DNA of 20,225 nucleotides, taken from positions 1 through 20,225 of the IMG/VR virus record IMGVR_UViG_3300022934_003465; one strand, 5' to 3'. A program made the position numbers and the translations under genes. This document shows, in pieces, positions 19,304 through 20,225 of the stretch (its first letter is position 1; every line of letters begins with the position of its first letter). A model generated the notes under the pieces. It was given only the letters and a program-made list of their open reading frames with translations, ran no database searches and was not told the origin of the DNA. Source of the DNA: a virus.

Positions 19304-20154
19304 TAAATAAACTCCTGAACACTTTCTAATAATAATTTACAACGTTTCTGAATCAGGTAGTTAAACACTTTTGATTTGTTTTTACTTTGATCCTGACTCT
19401 CATATGTATTTATAATTTCTTGTTTTATAGAACTAGGTGTTTCAGTTAAATCAATTAATTTTTTATTGCGTAAATAGTTACGATAAATATCGTCACCCAT
19501 AGCTTGTTGTAGATCTTCTGCTTGGATCCAAGCTTCGATCTTTTTCTTTGTTACTGGAGATTGTCTACGTCCATCAACAAAAACATTATCATCAGACAAC
19601 ACATTAGGGACTCCATCGCCACCATCTCCACGGAAAATGTGTTCCATCATATATAGTCGTGGATTACTATGCTTTACAAACTTTTTAGTCATTGGAGAAA
19701 ACTGTTTGATATTATCATACTTTTGTAGCTGGATAAAATCTTTATCAGCAGATACAATCATAACAGGTTCGTGTTTACCGAATTCCTGTGTCTCCATTGC
19801 AATTTGTGCAATTACATCGTCAGCCTCACAGCCATATTGATGCATAACTTTATATGGGAAATTGTCACGTATTTCGTCACGGATCATATTAATGATACGG
19901 AACATTTCAGTCCAATCAATGGAAGACTCATCACGTGATTTTTTACGGCTGGCTTTATATTGTGGATATACATCTTTACGCCAGTTACCAGCTCCATCGG
20001 CAACAATTACAACTTCACCATATTCACGGTGAAACTTTTGACGATACATACGAATTGAATTGAGAATCATATGACGTATGAGATTTTCGTCAGCAGCCAA
20101 TCGTTGTACTACTACATTGCCGATGGCAATACCATTGAAGTCAATTAAAATCAT
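19303..20154 (-). CDS. rnh: RNase H / 5'-3' exonuclease (T4 Rnh type)
   Basis: A 283-aa flap-nuclease-family enzyme like T4 RNase H (305 aa), which removes RNA primers and short flaps during lagging-strand synthesis. Metal-binding acidic residues lie in MILIDFNG (Asp5), VIVADGAG (Asp53), GCEADDVIA (Glu110, Asp112, Asp113) and VSADKDFIQ (Asp137, Asp139). The arch region shows WRKDVYPQYKASRKK, and GDGGDGVPNV (Asp177, Asp180) is the helix-3-turn-helix DNA contact. GGAG six bases before the ATG fixes the start. It is the first gene after promoter P1, giving early expression, and overlaps the DUF6433-like gene by one base. Confidence 0.95.
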   Translation of the reverse strand: MILIDFNGIAIGNVVVQRLAADENLIRHMILNSIRMYRQKFHREYGEVVIVADGAGNWRKDVYPQYKASRKKSRDESSIDWTEMFRIINMIRDEIRDNFPYKVMHQYGCEADDVIAQIAMETQEFGKHEPVMIVSADKDFIQLQKYDNIKQFSPMTKKFVKHSNPRLYMMEHIFRGDGGDGVPNVLSDDNVFVDGRRQSPVTKKKIEAWIQAEDLQQAMGDDIYRNYLRNKKLIDLTETPSSIKQEIINTYESQDQSKNKSKVFNYLIQKRCKLLLESVQEFI

Positions 20155-20179
20155 AGTTTACTCCTAACATAATATAACC

Positions 20180-20208
20180 ATTCTATCATATTTCATATCA
20201 ATTGTAAA
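20180..20208 (-). promoter_or_regulatory. Extended -10 sigma70-type promoter P1
   Basis: On the minus strand, TTTACA (20208-20203) and TAGAAT (20185-20180) are 17 bases apart, with TGA before the -10. The leader (TATATTATGTT, then AGGAGTAA) carries the ribosome-binding site and matches that of P2. It drives the exonuclease gene starting at 20154. Confidence 0.8.
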
Positions 20209-20225
20209 CCATTATTTTTTATTTT

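Noticed and set aside
1-20225. CRISPR arrays, insertion sequences, integrase or attachment sites
   Set aside because: No regularly spaced direct repeats, transposase motifs or terminal inverted repeats were seen; the tRNA has no repeated fragment nearby in the window.

Overview
The window looks like part of the genome of a marine T4-like myovirus. The support is a tightly packed, AT-rich, almost wholly minus-strand gene order with 1-35 nt overlaps, and a set of T4-like phage genes: a T4 RNase H-type 5'-3' exonuclease, PhoH, glutaredoxin, a DUF6433-like protein, a SprT-like metalloprotease, a HAD hydrolase, many small conserved phage proteins and a tRNA-Arg. No photosynthesis gene is present, so the host cannot be fixed; a marine cyanobacterium or an alphaproteobacterium such as SAR11 are both possible.

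Layout, in the direction of minus-strand transcription. (a) 20.2-15.0 kb is an early-gene-like block: exonuclease, DUF6433-like protein, 53-aa coiled-coil protein, CDKHVVK-motif protein, membrane coiled-coil protein, metalloprotease, two small proteins, PhoH, glutaredoxin, basic protein, HAD hydrolase. It contains three near-identical extended -10 promoters (TTTAC[AT]-N14-TGN-TAGAAT). (b) 15.0-9.9 kb holds an EF-hand double-membrane-segment protein, then a chain of seven overlapping glycan genes: GT-A glycosyltransferase, sulfotransferase, O-methyltransferase-like, two GT25-like enzymes, another GT-A enzyme, and a DUF115/GT42-like protein. A 28-aa CxxC peptide ends the chain. (c) 9.86-7.6 kb starts with a fourth promoter of the same type. 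It carries a YodL-like protein, small genes, a secreted glycine-zipper protein, tRNA-Arg(UCU), a roughly 115-nt region with four successive hairpins that may be a structured RNA, and two small proteins. (d) 7.14-7.63 kb is a lone plus-strand gene for a secreted NlpC/P60/CHAP-like cell-wall enzyme. (e) 7.1-0.23 kb is a second modification operon: a 27-aa peptide, radical SAM core + separate SPASM-like protein, a glycosyltransferase, a second radical SAM core + SPASM-like pair, a NodU/CmcH-type carbamoyltransferase, two paralogous SGNH-hydrolase-like proteins, two small phage proteins and a GIY-YIG-type protein. (f) 1-124 is the C-terminal end of a plus-strand membrane protein.

Together blocks (b) and (e) encode glycosyl, sulfo, methyl, carbamoyl, SGNH and radical SAM chemistry, which suggests a phage-directed pathway that builds or alters a decorated glycan on host surface, virion or DNA. 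The strongest candidate for something undescribed is the twice-occurring radical SAM cassette, split at the same domain boundary in both copies and headed by a well-supported 27-aa peptide. The block from 0.23 to 1.8 kb has visibly different codon and strand composition (C-ending codons) from the rest, suggesting a separate origin.
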